DNA of 64,000 nt from Paragonimus westermani (lineage: Eukaryota; Platyhelminthes; Trematoda; Plagiorchiida; Troglotrematidae): assembly GCA_008508345.1 (NCBI GenBank), contig QNGE01000117.1:174653-238652 (forward strand). The letters are read 5' to 3'. Position 1 is the first letter of the stretch, and every line of letters starts with the position of its first letter. Below the pieces are notes generated by a model. It was given only the letters and a program-made list of their open reading frames with translations. It had not been told where the DNA came from and searched no databases. This document shows positions 52,716-63,034 of this stretch, piece after piece. The translations under genes were made by a program, and so were the position numbers.

Positions 52716-53051
52716 CTACGCGAAAAAATGGCTTATTTGGACAGCAAGTTCAGTGGATCTGGTACTCTCTTGGCACATCAAAGTCCGGGTAGACAGCATT
52801 ATGAAACATTATGTATGCGCTCAATCAACCAGGCTATCGGTCGAGCTGTACGTCATGCGAAAGACTACGCTGCTGTGTTTCTTGTGGACCGCCGATTCTC
52901 TCGAGTCAGTGTTACTCGCCAGCTGCCATCCTGGGTTCAAGAAAGTCTTCGTCTATGTGTCGGGGCTCGAGATCAGTTTGCAGTCAATTTGTCGGAGGCA
53001 CTTGAGCAGCTGGGTACATTTTTTAGCAGGAACAGACCGGCAGTGAAATAA
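52716..53051 (+). CDS. DDX11: DDX11/CHL1 helicase, terminal exon f (motif VI and C-terminus)
   Basis: Begins LREKMAYLDSKF, continuing the GMPYPNP block of exon e. NQAIGRAVRHAKDYAAVFLV is helicase motif VI with its arginine finger (QAIGRAVRH), followed by DRRFSR and a Trp/Val-rich tail (LPSWVQESL) as in DDX11. The exon encodes 111 residues and ends at TAA 53049-53051, giving a C-terminus close in length to the family's. Acceptor CACCACAG|CTA, phase 0. An AATAAA at 53047-53052 overlaps the stop codon, and another lies at 53177-53182. Confidence 0.96.
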   Translation, partial: LREKMAYLDSKFSGSGTLLAHQSPGRQHYETLCMRSINQAIGRAVRHAKDYAAVFLVDRRFSRVSVTRQLPSWVQESLRLCVGARDQFAVNLSEALEQLGTFFSRNRPAVK

Positions 53052-53176
53052 AGGTTGCTCAATTGTGAAACGTTCTTTAAAAGAATCAATTTACCGCATT
53101 TATCTTTAGACAAGACTGATTATCTTTTTGAATTTTCTGAACTGCCTTTTTATTTTCAAAAGTAAAACCACATAAG

Positions 53177-53182
53177 AATAAA
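53177..53182 (+). promoter_or_regulatory. candidate DDX11 polyadenylation signal
   Basis: AATAAA 126 bases after the DDX11 stop. It is the better-placed of two candidates, because the other (53047-53052) overlaps the stop codon itself and would leave almost no 3' UTR. Confidence 0.5.
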
Positions 53183-54265
53183 GATATTCATAAATCTTGG
53201 TTTCTGTTTCGTATGAGCTTCAGGTACGAAGTAGAATTTGCTCGCATAAACTGTGAAATCAAGCGTGGAACAAACATACTCGTTGGCGAGCAAAATGATA
53301 ACTGATGGTAACCAAAACGTTTGGAGTCGTTCCGGAAACGTACACAAGCCAAACGAAACTCACATTTCTTCGCGGCTCTCATGTTTACATGAACCCTTGC
53401 TGTTAATTTCAACCAATAGCAGTTCGAACGCCGCTCACAGACGATTGCGGTTGAACGTTTAAATGTGACTCCGTAATAGTCATTAGGATTATAAAGAGGT
53501 GATTGGCAGTAAATTCACCTGACAAAACTAGGACCGGGACGCAAATGCAAGTTTGGACAGGAGCACGCACTAACTGTGAACTCCAACAAAGAACAAGGTG
53601 GAATCTACTGTCCTACGTTTCGCATTAGGCTTGCTGGAAAATATTTGTGGATGCAGTATCTGTTAATAATGTGCAGCTTGCAATAAACTACCGTTGTCTG
53701 TTGAGGGCTATGTCAAAAAGGATAGTAATTATTAAACCCCGAGATCGTTCAACTGAAGGAGTTGGAATTCACGAAATCTGAAGAGAGTTCTTTGGTTAGT
53801 TATTGATCGATTTCCAGTTAGTTTCATTGCCACCAGTTAGGTTTGCTGCTGTTGGCCCTCCCGGTCTTCGACCGAGTGAGGGATCTTGCTGCGGTTGACA
53901 CTGCATATTCACCAATAAGGGTCACGTTTATGTTTCTGAACTTGCGAATTGAAAGGTTCACACAGCAGAGACAGTGAATTCATAACTAACAAGGCTGACC
54001 AATTTTATGAGTGCATGCGCACTTGCATGGACCAATAGCATACTGCAGGTTCATAAATGCTTGGCGTTTCTGTCGCCCGTCATTTCTCACCCGCCGATTT
54101 CTTCTAGCAGCTCCTTCAACATCCCGAGTTGTCCATGACTCACCGGCTGTGACCGTACACCACGGTCACGTCAAGATCGCCCACTGATTGGTAGAGTACT
54201 CAGATCTCCGAATTGTTCACCCACCACATCGATTCCGACCTTTGATTCTAGTTCTGCGGTCAAGG
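53183..54265. other. spacer between DDX11 and the Gypsy remnant
   Basis: No gene recognised. In minus-strand terms the Gypsy 3' end and its 3' LTR should lie here, but no TG...CA bounded unit or terminal repeat could be made out by eye. Confidence 0.4.
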
Positions 54266-55170
54266 TTTAGTCATCCTGAAAATCATCCTTGGAAGATGGC
54301 TTTCGCGAATTTGAAGTCAGAGGGTGACCTGAAAACGGTGACTTCACGTTCCATGTAGGGTGTGTCCAACGCCGGGGTTTAGCCGCCGCCGTCAGTATTG
54401 GACTGTCAAGATTCTTCTGAAGACCAAATATATTTGGCAAGAATGACCGTCGTCCGGGGCGCATCAATCCCGAAAAAATTTATAACTCCAACTGAATTGC
54501 GTGGTACATCCAGATATCAGTATCATATTTGGCTTCGTAGATTAAATTACACCATCACAGAGTTTGCCCGTGTCCATTTTGCCTGACTGTCCCCATAATC
54601 TCGGCCCAGTAGTTTCCATGGGCTGAAATGTTCGTGACTTCACACAGTGTTTCACTCTGAACAGTTTCTCCATTGTTTTGTTCGTGACAAACGTTGTCTG
54701 TGTCCTTGGCTGATTGGAGTGGAGACTATTCGGAGCCTTCGACTAAACATTGATTCCACAGGAGCAAATTTCGTATAATGGCTGAGAATTCGGAATTGTT
54801 CTGTAACACATCAGGAAGGTTTTCATAATCTTGGATGTGGTCTCATCCCGTTCGACTTTTTATAATGCCTCTTTGAAGGTGTCCACAAGGCGCTTTGAGG
54901 ATCGGAAACTGGCGATCAGACATAAGTCGTACCATTTTTACAAGTGAACTCGGCGAAGGCACGTGGTGTGACCTATGTGTCATTGTTCACCACCAGGGTT
55001 TCTGATCATCCAAATCGATTGTTTGCCGTAGATGTTTAAAATTTATATGCGATGTGATCTTTTGCACCGTGAAAGCCGTATAATAAGTACTGTAGGTGTC
55101 TAAGCGATGAACTAATCGGTCACGCTAGATTTGAGTGTATACGTGAGCGCGGAGTCATTAGGACCGACCA

Positions 55171-55404
55171 CTATGGCAACGAACCTAATACACACTTCGA
55201 ATGTGTGCGTGCCGGTTCTCCAAATCCGGCCTTTATTCGTACAAAACAAGCATAACGACGTGCAATTTTCATGCGGCCGACTGCAGGATGCTCGGTATGG
55301 GGCTGTCGGGTATCAAGGGCACAGTGTTCTTTGGGTATAACCGCGCGATCGCCGAATAGCATGTAACCGTTGAAAGTAAACATGCGGTTGCGAATTCTCG
55401 CCAA
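55171..55404 (-). pseudogene. Gypsy integrase N-terminal zinc-binding domain remnant
   Basis: Reads MLFGDRAVIPKEHCALDT, then HTEHPAVGRMKIARRYACF and HSKCVLGSLP. It matches the Gypsy integrase pattern ...FGDRVVIP...LHxxHPGxxRMKxxARxYVxWP...CxxC, so the His pair is kept. The WP after the Tyr-equivalent position and the first Cys of the CxxC pair are lost. The catalytic core (DDE) was not recognised downstream. Confidence 0.7.
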
Positions 55405-55845
55405 CTACTGATGCCCTCCGTAAAGGCTAGATGTAGGCGACAGCGTGCGATGATATTCAAAGACATGGGGTCTCACATGGTAGTTTGACGGACACGCCCG
55501 CAACAACGGTATCTCAGGGTGCATGGGACTACGATCCAACGAAATACGGGAGTGCATCAACCTACCAGACACACGCTGTATACCAACACTTGGTGTCATA
55601 ACCGTAAGTTGGCCACACTGTAATTCACAGTGTACAGATGAATACTGCTCTTCAGTGCAAACTCTGTTAGTGGTATATGATTCACCAATCACGTGGGGTG
55701 ACGACCAACGACCTTGTGAAAATCCCAGAGGAGGAATATGATGATCAGGCCTAACGGTAGTTTCTTTAGCCGGGACCAAAGATCGGGCTACATACACTGC
55801 CGCTGTCTGAAATCCGTCAGGAAATTTCTGTGTCAATCCCACCAT
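55405..55845 (-). pseudogene. probable Gypsy RT-RNase H connection/RNase H remnant
   Basis: A 146-codon minus-strand open frame. The segment GFQTAAVYVARSLVPAKETT resembles the start of Gypsy RNase H (pattern PIxYASRSLTPAExNYxQ). The rest shows no clear RNase H residues. Assignment leans on position between RT and integrase. Confidence 0.45.
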
Positions 55846-56177
55846 CTAGGGTGGAAATTGTGACGACTATGTCTAGTATGAGGTCGCGGTCAGTCAATAG
55901 TGTGCCTGATGAACATTCCCTTGTTCTCGAAGGCTCGTCCAAGCTCTAACGACCAACACCAGAGTTGACGCTTCGCGAAGAGCTTCTACAAGTGTGCATA
56001 TCTAATAGGAACGCATTGTAATGACTTATACGACATAAGGATGATCAGTGTGAAGAAATGTCGGCTACTGGTGGCCTCCACTATACTGTGCGAGTTAAGA
56101 AGGCTTCATTCCCGACCCCAAAGGGCTTGATGGTACGCACAAAAAAGTGCGCTTCCTGACGGACGTGAGACTTAATA

Positions 56178-56426
56178 TCAGATGCGACCACTGTTCATGT
56201 CCATGATTTGCCGGAAGACTATTTGGGTGGCCTTCATCCCGAACGAAAGCTGGTTGTACTGGAACAATCTGTGGTTGGAGATCTTGGCAACCTTCACTTG
56301 CAAGCAGGTTTCACGGAGATCTAGTACGAGCAGACAGATACTACCAGTCAGCTGTGCGAACACATCCTCCAGAAGAGATGATGAACAATGGTAGGTGTCC
56401 AGTGCGTTGTCGAGAGCCTCGGACAA
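56178..56426 (-). pseudogene. Gypsy reverse transcriptase remnant
   Basis: Reads ALDNALDTYHCSSSLLEDVF, then LLVLDLRETCLQVKVA and LFQYNQLSFGMKATQIVFRQ. This corresponds to RT motifs A and B (family: KLDLxxAYLQV and LFxYxRLPFGxKxAPxxFQxxMD). The motif A Asp is retained in LDL, but the neighbouring Tyr of AYLQ is Cys here and the P of LPFG is Ser. The catalytic YxDD motif was not found. Non-functional. Confidence 0.85.
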
Positions 56427-56699
56427 TGCTGTTTGGCTTCTTGACTACGACAGCCGGCGTAGCCTATGCCGAATAGGCGACCGGTTGAAGTACGGCGGCT
56501 TTTTGTCGAACGTCCAACTCCTTACTCACAATGGACAACAGGACTTACAAGACTAAGTATTTGGCGTGAAATAGGTGTCTTCATCCTGGGCGTAAGGATT
56601 ACTGGCCCTTGTCTTTATGAAGCGGCCTGGGACGTGTTGGCGACTTTGACGCGGGTGACCGGTGAAATCCGTGGCAGTCTGTTGGAAGATCGACGATTA

Positions 56700-56928
56700 T
56701 TAACAACGTGGATGTCATACATAACGTACAACGGGACCATATGAACCTGGAACTGACCCGTCCAATACAGACCAAACAGATTGGGCTCTGAGTGATCCGT
56801 GGTGAAGCATGTTCCTTTGAATCACACGCCTTAAAGGAAAGGTCACAAATAATCACGCCTTCGAACTTCAAGACGCTTCCGTTTACTGCGGTGTAACTGG
56901 TTGGACGTACTGTTGCATTGCCAACCAC
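56700..56928 (-). pseudogene. Gypsy protease-region remnant
   Basis: MVGNATVRPTSYTAVNGSVL followed by KFEGVIICDLSF resembles the segment after the DSG active site of Gypsy retropepsins (pattern xPTxYxAxNGxxLxxxG). The active-site DSG itself was not identified. Position between gag and RT supports the call. Confidence 0.6.
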
Positions 56929-57331
56929 TCTCCATAAGAACTCCGAGGTGACGGTAGTCTTGCAACCTCTACCCAGGGGAATTCGGATACAGAAATTGTT
57001 AATGGATACGACAAATTCTCTTTCTCCCGGAAAAGTCGAATTTGAATATATCAGAAGTTAAATTTGATTTTGCGGTGTGCTTTCGGGCTGGCCAACAGTT
57101 GAACTTCGGCTAACTATTTAGTTTGTGTCGCAGTGATTTGTGCTTTTTGAGTGGACAGAGACTTATAAGATGTGCTATTGCATTGATAATAAGAACATGG
57201 AGTACCTTTCTTTTTCCTAGAAGCACATTTTGCCGTACATGTGGTGATGGTCCTTTCCAGGAACTTTCAAGCGTACGATTATCGTGGTTAAGACTGAGTA
57301 ATCTTTTACGGCCAGCAGTGACCATCGGAAT

Positions 57332-57985
57332 TTAGTCCCCTGTTGTAACCCTTGATTCAGTACGCTGGTTCATCCACGGTATAATAAGACGATTGGTAGG
57401 AAATCGGGTTCTCCTCCTTGTTATAATTAGCAAGGCGAATCTTGGTCCCGAAAATACGGGGCGGTCCCCGTTAATTGCTCCCAAGACAAACCAGAAGACG
57501 GGTGCAAAAAGGCAACTTTGTTCGGCTTCAAAAATGTGTGACAACGAGAAAATTGCATGGTATTTACAGGGTGCATAGTGACCTACCAACATTATCGAAC
57601 CAGAAAACCGAAGGACAACCACCAAGTTAAGGTCACTAGGCCACCAATGAGCGTAGCGGAATAAAGGCCAGACAGGTAAAAAACTAGTGGAGGTCACCTC
57701 CCGAATGTTCACGACATCTCCACCTATTATGATTGGATAGGATCGTCTTCTCGAGGAAGGAGGCGGTTTTGGACGGAAAAAACGGGCTCCTCTAACATCC
57801 CCTTTGTTGAGAATGCAATTTCGTGCACGCGAATCAGCAGAGGAATGGAGACCACACTCGTGAATTAACCGTGTGCCATCAGATGCAACCTGAACCGTTC
57901 TTGGCCGATTCGAAGTACTGATACGGCATGTTGAACAGCGATGATTGTTCGCTAAGAGTCTGTTCAAGGCATTCTGCAGTCTCAC
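57332..57985 (-). pseudogene. Gypsy gag remnant with degenerate zinc knuckle
   Basis: At 217 codons, this is the longest open frame in the interior of the window. HECGLHSSADSRARNCILNK followed by GDVRGARFFRPKPPP is a degenerate gag zinc-knuckle pair (typical form CxxCGxxHSSADCRARNxxCNKCGxxGHxxRxC) in which several Cys and the His are lost. A gag-like block, RVGETAECLEQTLSEQSSL, sits just upstream in a different frame, so at least one frameshift separates them. The C-terminal part of the open frame is unrelated noise. Confidence 0.65.
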
Positions 57986-58582
57986 CCACTCGCATTACAC
58001 TAGATTTTACATGTGGGTGACAATAGTAGAAACTACCGATCTCCAGACTTCACATGAGACGATCGCTTGCTACCAGTTCCAAGGCATACAGACTGCTTGA
58101 CTCAAGAGTTTATACGTAAAGAGCCGCACGGTGATTGCTGTTTAGCGTTGCTTCAAAAAACGTGGTCACTCTTGAGTTTCAATTGCACAATAACACGAGT
58201 TTACCGGGTCGGCAACTTGGCCTGTTTCTCCAATGTGCTTTACAATGGGTGAGGCCGGGTTCCTGTTCTCACGTTGTCTTGTCCTCGTCTGCTGCGTCAT
58301 CGCGCACAACAGATTGTCTGCCGATATGGACGTCATCACAACTATCAGTGAAACAATAGATCAAGACAGGTAAGTTATGTTGCCACTAGCAGGTTATATA
58401 AGACTCAATGTTTCACCTTTGTAAATTCAAAGAATTTGCGGGGGGGGGGAGCACACATCAAGTGGGCGATCAGCTTTTATATATCTGCTAACAGCGTTAG
58501 CAATTAAGAGGTGACGATGGTTTGTCACCCAGGCACATCAAAACTGAAGTTTGCTAACGCCCTCATTTGAATCGTTTTTTAG
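57986..58582. other. non-coding stretch around the Gypsy 5' end
   Basis: A run of ten G lies at 58440-58449. Any 5' LTR of the Gypsy remnant should be here or further right but was not recognised. Confidence 0.4.
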
Positions 58583-58828
58583 ATTACTAACGAGTGATAA
58601 CAGCGGACCAAATCTACGGAAGTTTCTCGAAAATAACGGTGAAAGCTCGTTTTGGTCCGGTAAACCTTTCACGGGCGATTTACTAATGTCACAGTATGCC
58701 AAACGTCCCATTCTCACTGACGTCAAGCTTGAAAGCGATATTCACTGTATAGGACCAGTAGCCTCTAATAGTGAACAGCATTCAGTTAATCGTTTCAAAC
58801 GCCAAGGTCCGAAAATCCATGAAATCAG
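58583..58828 (+). CDS. putative exon of an unidentified gene (exon A)
   Basis: Acceptor TCGTTTTTTAG|A and donor GAAATCAG|GTTAAT bracket a 246-nt open stretch, phase 2 at both ends. The protein (SDNSGPNLRKFLENNGESSF, then GKPFTGDLLMSQYAKRPIL and KLESDIHCIGPVA) has balanced composition and no low-complexity bias, but I do not recognise the family. The frame stays open beyond the chosen donor to 58901, where a second CAG|GTTAAT donor-like site occurs at 58896. The end is phase-compatible with the stretch at 62520. No signal peptide or membrane segment is evident. It could still be a chance open frame. Confidence 0.4.
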
Positions 58829-59699
58829 GTTAATTGGCAAATTACTGAACAACAGTACGACTCCTGTTCTCTGGAAGTGTCCATCACACATTTCAGGTTA
58901 ATTGAATGGATTTTAGGCTATTACATGGCAGAGAAATGTTGGTGTTGGCAACGTACTCTCATATCAGAATCGTACGAACACTACAAGCCACTCCTGCCTG
59001 AACCAACGATTTAATTTGTATCAAGTAAGAGCACGTAAGTAGCAACAGTACGCTCCTGTATAGACTTGACATGCAAAACCGTACGATCAACAGGATGCAA
59101 TTTTTGAAGATGTTACTAAGAACATCAAAGCTTTTATATGGGTTGCTTGTCCACTACAATAGTGAGGTTTAATCTACACCAGGGAAACCTCCACTCATCA
59201 GTACTCCATACAACGCTCAGAAAATTTAATGATTTTTGTGACTTCAACTCAGTTGAGGTCTAAACACGGGTGCGTTGAATGATGTCAGCAGGATAAGTGC
59301 TTGTGGTGAAAATCTGCTCGATTCCACGCGTATCCAAACGCCGCCACAATAGATCTGACAGGGGACAAATCCAAACGTCGCGCTAACGATACTAAGTCAG
59401 GATAGGACGAACAGTCTCAATGTTACACCTTCCGTCATTCGCTGGCTTGAGTGTTCTGTATTACACCAATTAGCTCACAGTCTGTGACTTTGTATGTGCC
59501 AATACGATCAGCCAATTATAGACTGTGGTTTCTTTACCACCGTTGTACACCTATGAGAGCGATTTCTTGTCTCGTGAATAACAACTGCTTACTGCAACCA
59601 GTACGAGGACTTCTGCTTATTACTTGCATGGGAGATTTCAATTCGGGTGCAATTTCCGGGGCTACTCAAAGTCCCTACCTAATTCCGAGTATTACAGTG
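58829..59699. other. non-coding stretch, possible intron
   Basis: No gene or named repeat recognised. It would be intronic if the stretches at 58583 and 62520 belong to one gene. Confidence 0.35.
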
Positions 59700-60005
59700 T
59701 TGTATTTCTGATCAAGGCAACGCGAGAATCACCCACGAGCGAAGCAGACTGAGCGTGTAGATAGTCCAGTCACGTCTAATGTGGAGTCAGTCGCGCAGTG
59801 GTGAGGACAGTTGCTTCATGAGAACACGGACCAGATTTTGAGTTCCAATCCTGGTAAGTTTATTCGGCGCCGAGGAGCCCCAACAGTTGAGTGAACCTTG
59901 GGTCTAGTGGCTTTTTTCGAACGGAGAGGACTGAAAAACCTACCTAAACGCGAAAGCTGCGATTGAATTTGGGTGGTTTCCAATCTATAAACGAACTCTA
60001 ACAAT
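59700..60005 (+). repeat. tRNA-derived SINE, copy D (diverged)
   Basis: A-box derivative TCGCGCAGTGG at 59791-59801 and B-box derivative TGAGTTCCAATCC near 59839-59851. The tail TCTAGTGGCTTTTTTCGAACGG and GACTGAAAAACC correspond to the family tail. It is the most diverged of the four main copies. Confidence 0.7.
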
Positions 60006-60739
60006 CGTATTTTTTGTGAAACCATCAACAGTTGCCTGCAGTTTAACAGCCGCCGAACTGTTTCAAAGTTGCATTGTGCTCTTCACGATAAGCCCTGAAA
60101 TTGAAGTATTTTTAGAATTTCCTACTACTTATTACACGTTGAAATATTCTTGTTTTTCCCGGGTACTCGAAATAAAAACTCTCATTTCCAAGCCTTGCAC
60201 ATGAGGTGCTCACTGACTAGACATCCAAGATTTACCAGCATATAGCGGCGGTGCTCCCGTAAAGCACACGCCGACTGACTTGCTGATCACACCTTCATTC
60301 ATTTACAATGAACACCAGCCTGATCCGAAGGTACTGCGACCCATCTCAACAGCGACATGGAATAACCCCAAAAAGCAATAAAAACTTGAAACAAAGCTAA
60401 GCGGAAGAAGTAAAAGTGGTACGAATGTAGGCACGCCAGTAACCGCAACAATTTGCCACTTCCAGAAACATTACTAGCCAACACGAGGATCCCAATCAGT
60501 GCGATACCTGCCCACTTCACCCAATGTAATAATCAGTCTTTATATTTCGTTGCTAGACCACCATGGGATTTTACCAAGCTACCAAAGGTCTCACTATGTA
60601 ACGCCCGGTGTGGCAAACGCTTACCTGGTGCACGAACTACGTGATCCAACCATCACAGACTGTACAACCGTGACCAACTGTTAACCTATTCTTAGAATTT
60701 CGGAATACGCGTCTGCGAACCGTCGTGTTGCTCACGTGA
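60006..60739. other. non-coding stretch, no gene seen
   Basis: Short overlapping open frames on both strands only, without recognisable motifs. Confidence 0.35.
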
Positions 60740-61060
60740 TCATTCAATGATGTGAGTTAATGGGGGGAGGTAACGATGACCAATAGGTTCGTGGCGAACA
60801 GATCGTATTTCCGAACCCTGAAGCAAAACAGAACGTACACAGACATCGTATTCTCTTTTAACGACAACCAGATACCTTTTCGATGCCATGATGGTAACAA
60901 GGGCAACACGTGCCTTTGCTATCCTCGCTGACATCTCATCAGCAATACTACTAAAAGCTGATGGAAATACTGCAACTCAAGCAGGTGACACTCTCCACAG
61001 CCTCAAGTGGGCTACCTGCAATAAAGAGTGTACGAGTGGGACCGCTTCAGAACTAAACCA
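60740..61060 (-). pseudogene. RTE-like reverse transcriptase C-terminal fragment, frameshifted
   Basis: The minus strand first reads GSPLEAVESVTCLSCSISIS (family GxPLxxVDSFTYLGSCISS), then stops. After a frameshift it continues MSARIAKARVALVTIM and VCVRSVLLQGSEIRSVRHE (family SARIAKARVAF..., VRSVLLYGSETWPVR). The frameshift and loss of YG and ETW residues show it is dead. It is adjacent to, but opposite in orientation from, the ATG-tail-type repeat at 61168-61320. Confidence 0.8.
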
Positions 61061-61167
61061 GCCTGGCCATTCATCTTACTTAGTAAAGGAGTTAAACGAA
61101 GAATGACATGGGCATATTCCATGTAGACTACCTATGCACCCTGCAAAAAACGAAACACCGAATTGGT

Positions 61168-61320
61168 TAGATGACGCCTTACTTTCATTTATAGCTCGGT
61201 TGTTTGTTTGCAAGACATGAACGTTTGAGCACAAACACGTTTTTGGTCGTTGGGTTCCTCCCCTTTCTTTCTCTTGGCTAAGGCTTGCTTTTCTTCATGG
61301 TTGTGTGGCAGCCAAGCATC
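61168..61320 (+). repeat. dispersed repeat, second copy of the 13668 unit
   Basis: Shares GATGACGCCTTACT, AGCTCGGTTG, the pyrimidine-rich CCCTTTCTTTCTC-type block and TTCTTCATGGTTGTGTGGCAG with 13668-13860, but lacks the ATG trinucleotide tail, ending after CCAAGCATCAG. Confidence 0.7.
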
Positions 61321-62519
61321 AGCGATTGGCAACGAAAACAAGTAACATTTTACAAGTTGTGAGACCAAACAAACGGCCGCAAAACATAATCAAAACAAGG
61401 ACATGCACAGTAACTATTGCAACGAATCGATAAATCGCGCTCAGGTTCACAAAACCAAACATCCAAAATTTGTGACCACAGCGAGTAGAATGTGGCAAGT
61501 CCGGTGTGACATTTGAAAGAAGTACGATCGATTTCGAATAACGTCCCGACACACATTGATAAAAGATACCCTGACTTGAAACTGACTGAACACGTCGAGC
61601 AATACAGTTGTTGCCAAGATTAGTGATAAGGTTAGGAAAGTTGGAGATTGGTCTTAATCGCTAAACCTTACAACCCAGAGATGTCTAACGTGGTCGCTAT
61701 CGTAGGGGCAAACCAATCCGCGTCAGAGTGGCATCTACTAAGAACGTCCGGAAGTGGAAGGTCATGTAATACATCCAGAGGGTGGTTCGCACGTGGCGTT
61801 TATATCGTCCGATAAAGTATAAATCAAATACATTTGGCTTCATTCAATAAACCGTGTGTTTATCTCCTAAAGCCCCACTTAGTAGGAAGTCCACATCCGA
61901 ATCGTGACGGACAGTCTGAAAGCGGGTTACTCTGGCCTAAATGTCTTGGGATCCGCCAGGCCACAGAGAATGAAACTAGAACTGCGAACTGTTCTATCCT
62001 TTGGTAACACCGTACTTTTACATTGAGGTTAGATTTTAGGTTACCACATCATTTTGTCTTCGTGTATCACATGTAAACTGGATACAGTCAGAGTGCGCCA
62101 ACAGCATTCAAAATAATTGACGCTTAAACATCCACGACGGTGTGACTGACGGTCAGCGTTGGTTCCGTCGAGAGCTACTGCAAAACCATACAAAACTACA
62201 AAAACGGTTGTGGTTCTAACTGGTGTAATTAGGCCGGAACAGTCTGTCGCGTGGCAACAACTGGCCGAAGCAACCTGTCGTACAAAAACCAGCCCAGCAT
62301 TCCGAATGAAATCCAGTGACACAGTATGGACAATCGAGTTCAAATCAGTGGTCATCACTGTATAGAAAGACATCGCAACCAAATGAAAGGTTACTTAAAA
62401 ACTGAAATAGGTGTATCCTGAAAAGTACAAAAAGACACGGAATGACCGACACTTCTGAGCAAGACAGCCATTCAATTGATGCTCGGCAAAGCGGAAGATA
62501 GCACAAAAACCTTTTATAG
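61321..62519. other. non-coding stretch, no gene seen
   Basis: A 113-codon minus-strand frame (62041-62382) overlaps a 68-codon plus-strand one; neither has identifiable features. Confidence 0.35.
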
Positions 62520-62835
62520 TTGTAGCTGGTTAGCGAGACGTTATCGTCATGGTAGTGGTTGTGTGAAGGGCCCTGGGACAGACAGCGACATATCGAGGCA
62601 CATTCAAACGTGGCAAAAAAGGATAGTAGTATCCGACGTTGATCGGCACAGTTATGTCCAACAGATGCATATATATGAGCAAATTATTTTAGCAGAAACA
62701 CGTGAGAAAAAGCAATGGTCACATAAAAGTCACCACGACGTTTTCAACCCAACAGGGCGCCGTACAAAATACAAATCACGAGGGTTAGTAGGCCTCACGG
62801 AAAAGTGGTTTATGAGAGGCAATAAAGGTGAGTGA
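62520..62835 (+). CDS. putative exon of an unidentified gene (exon B), convergent with ARP2
   Basis: An acceptor-like CTTTTATAG|T opens a 104-codon frame in phase 2, compatible with the stretch ending at 58828 (AG plus T gives Ser). The protein is basic and polar: QTWQKRIVVSDVDRHSYVQQ, then IYEQIILAETREKKQW and HHDVFNPTGRRTKYKSRGLV and GLTEKWFM. No family recognised. It either ends at TGA 62833-62835, or is spliced at AAAG|GTGAGTG (exon end 62827, phase 1). Termination at 62835 would place its stop 32 bases from the ARP2 stop on the other strand, with overlapping 3' UTRs. Splicing onward would require its intron to overlap the ARP2 exon. The 5' border is uncertain, and no signal peptide or membrane segment is seen. 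Confidence 0.5.
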
Positions 62836-62866
62836 ATAGTGTGACACCTCCACTGGGCCGCACATC

Positions 62867-63034
62867 TCAACGTTGGCCCAATTTATCCAAAACTTTTAGA
62901 CCCTTCTCCTGGTACTCCTGTTTGGTTAACCAAGAGCAGTTTGAATGGTCTTTCATGATATTGGCCAGTACGGATCCACCAATAAAGACCATATGTTTGC
63001 GCTGAGGCGGAGCTTCGATACGGATTTTGAATTT
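62867..63034 (-). CDS. ACTR2: actin-related protein 2 (ARP2), last coding exon
   Basis: On the minus strand, acceptor TTATGACAG|AAA (phase 0) opens 55 codons ending at TGA (62867-62869). [20 protein letters not shown] followed by [25 protein letters not shown] and DKLG is the C-terminus of ARP2, the actin-like subunit of the Arp2/3 complex that nucleates branched actin filaments in the cytoplasm. ARP2 rather than conventional actin is indicated by [16 protein letters not shown], the QEYQEKG form and the C-terminal extension after VL, where actin ends in KCF. The exon border before KFKIRIE gives the family-typical junction. No earlier ARP2 exon was found in 63035-64000, so the gene continues to the right. 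Confidence 0.94.
   Translation of the reverse strand, partial: KFKIRIEAPPQRKHMVFIGGSVLANIMKDHSNCSWLTKQEYQEKGLKVLDKLGQR

Larger units (their letters stand above)
54267..57985 (-). mobile_element. decayed Ty3/Gypsy retrotransposon (CsRn1-like)
   Basis: Minus-strand remnants occur in the canonical order gag, protease, reverse transcriptase, RNase H, integrase from high to low coordinate, in several reading frames with many stops. The best-preserved blocks are the RT stretch at 56178-56426 and the integrase zinc-finger stretch at 55171-55404. The wording of the RT block (ALDTYH... LLEDVFAQLTG ... LFQYNQLSFGMK) is closest to the CsRn1 clade known from flukes, by recall of that family and not by search. 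LTRs were not located. The 54267-54467 open frame may be the pol C-terminal tail. The element fills most of the space between DDX11 and ARP2. Confidence 0.8.
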
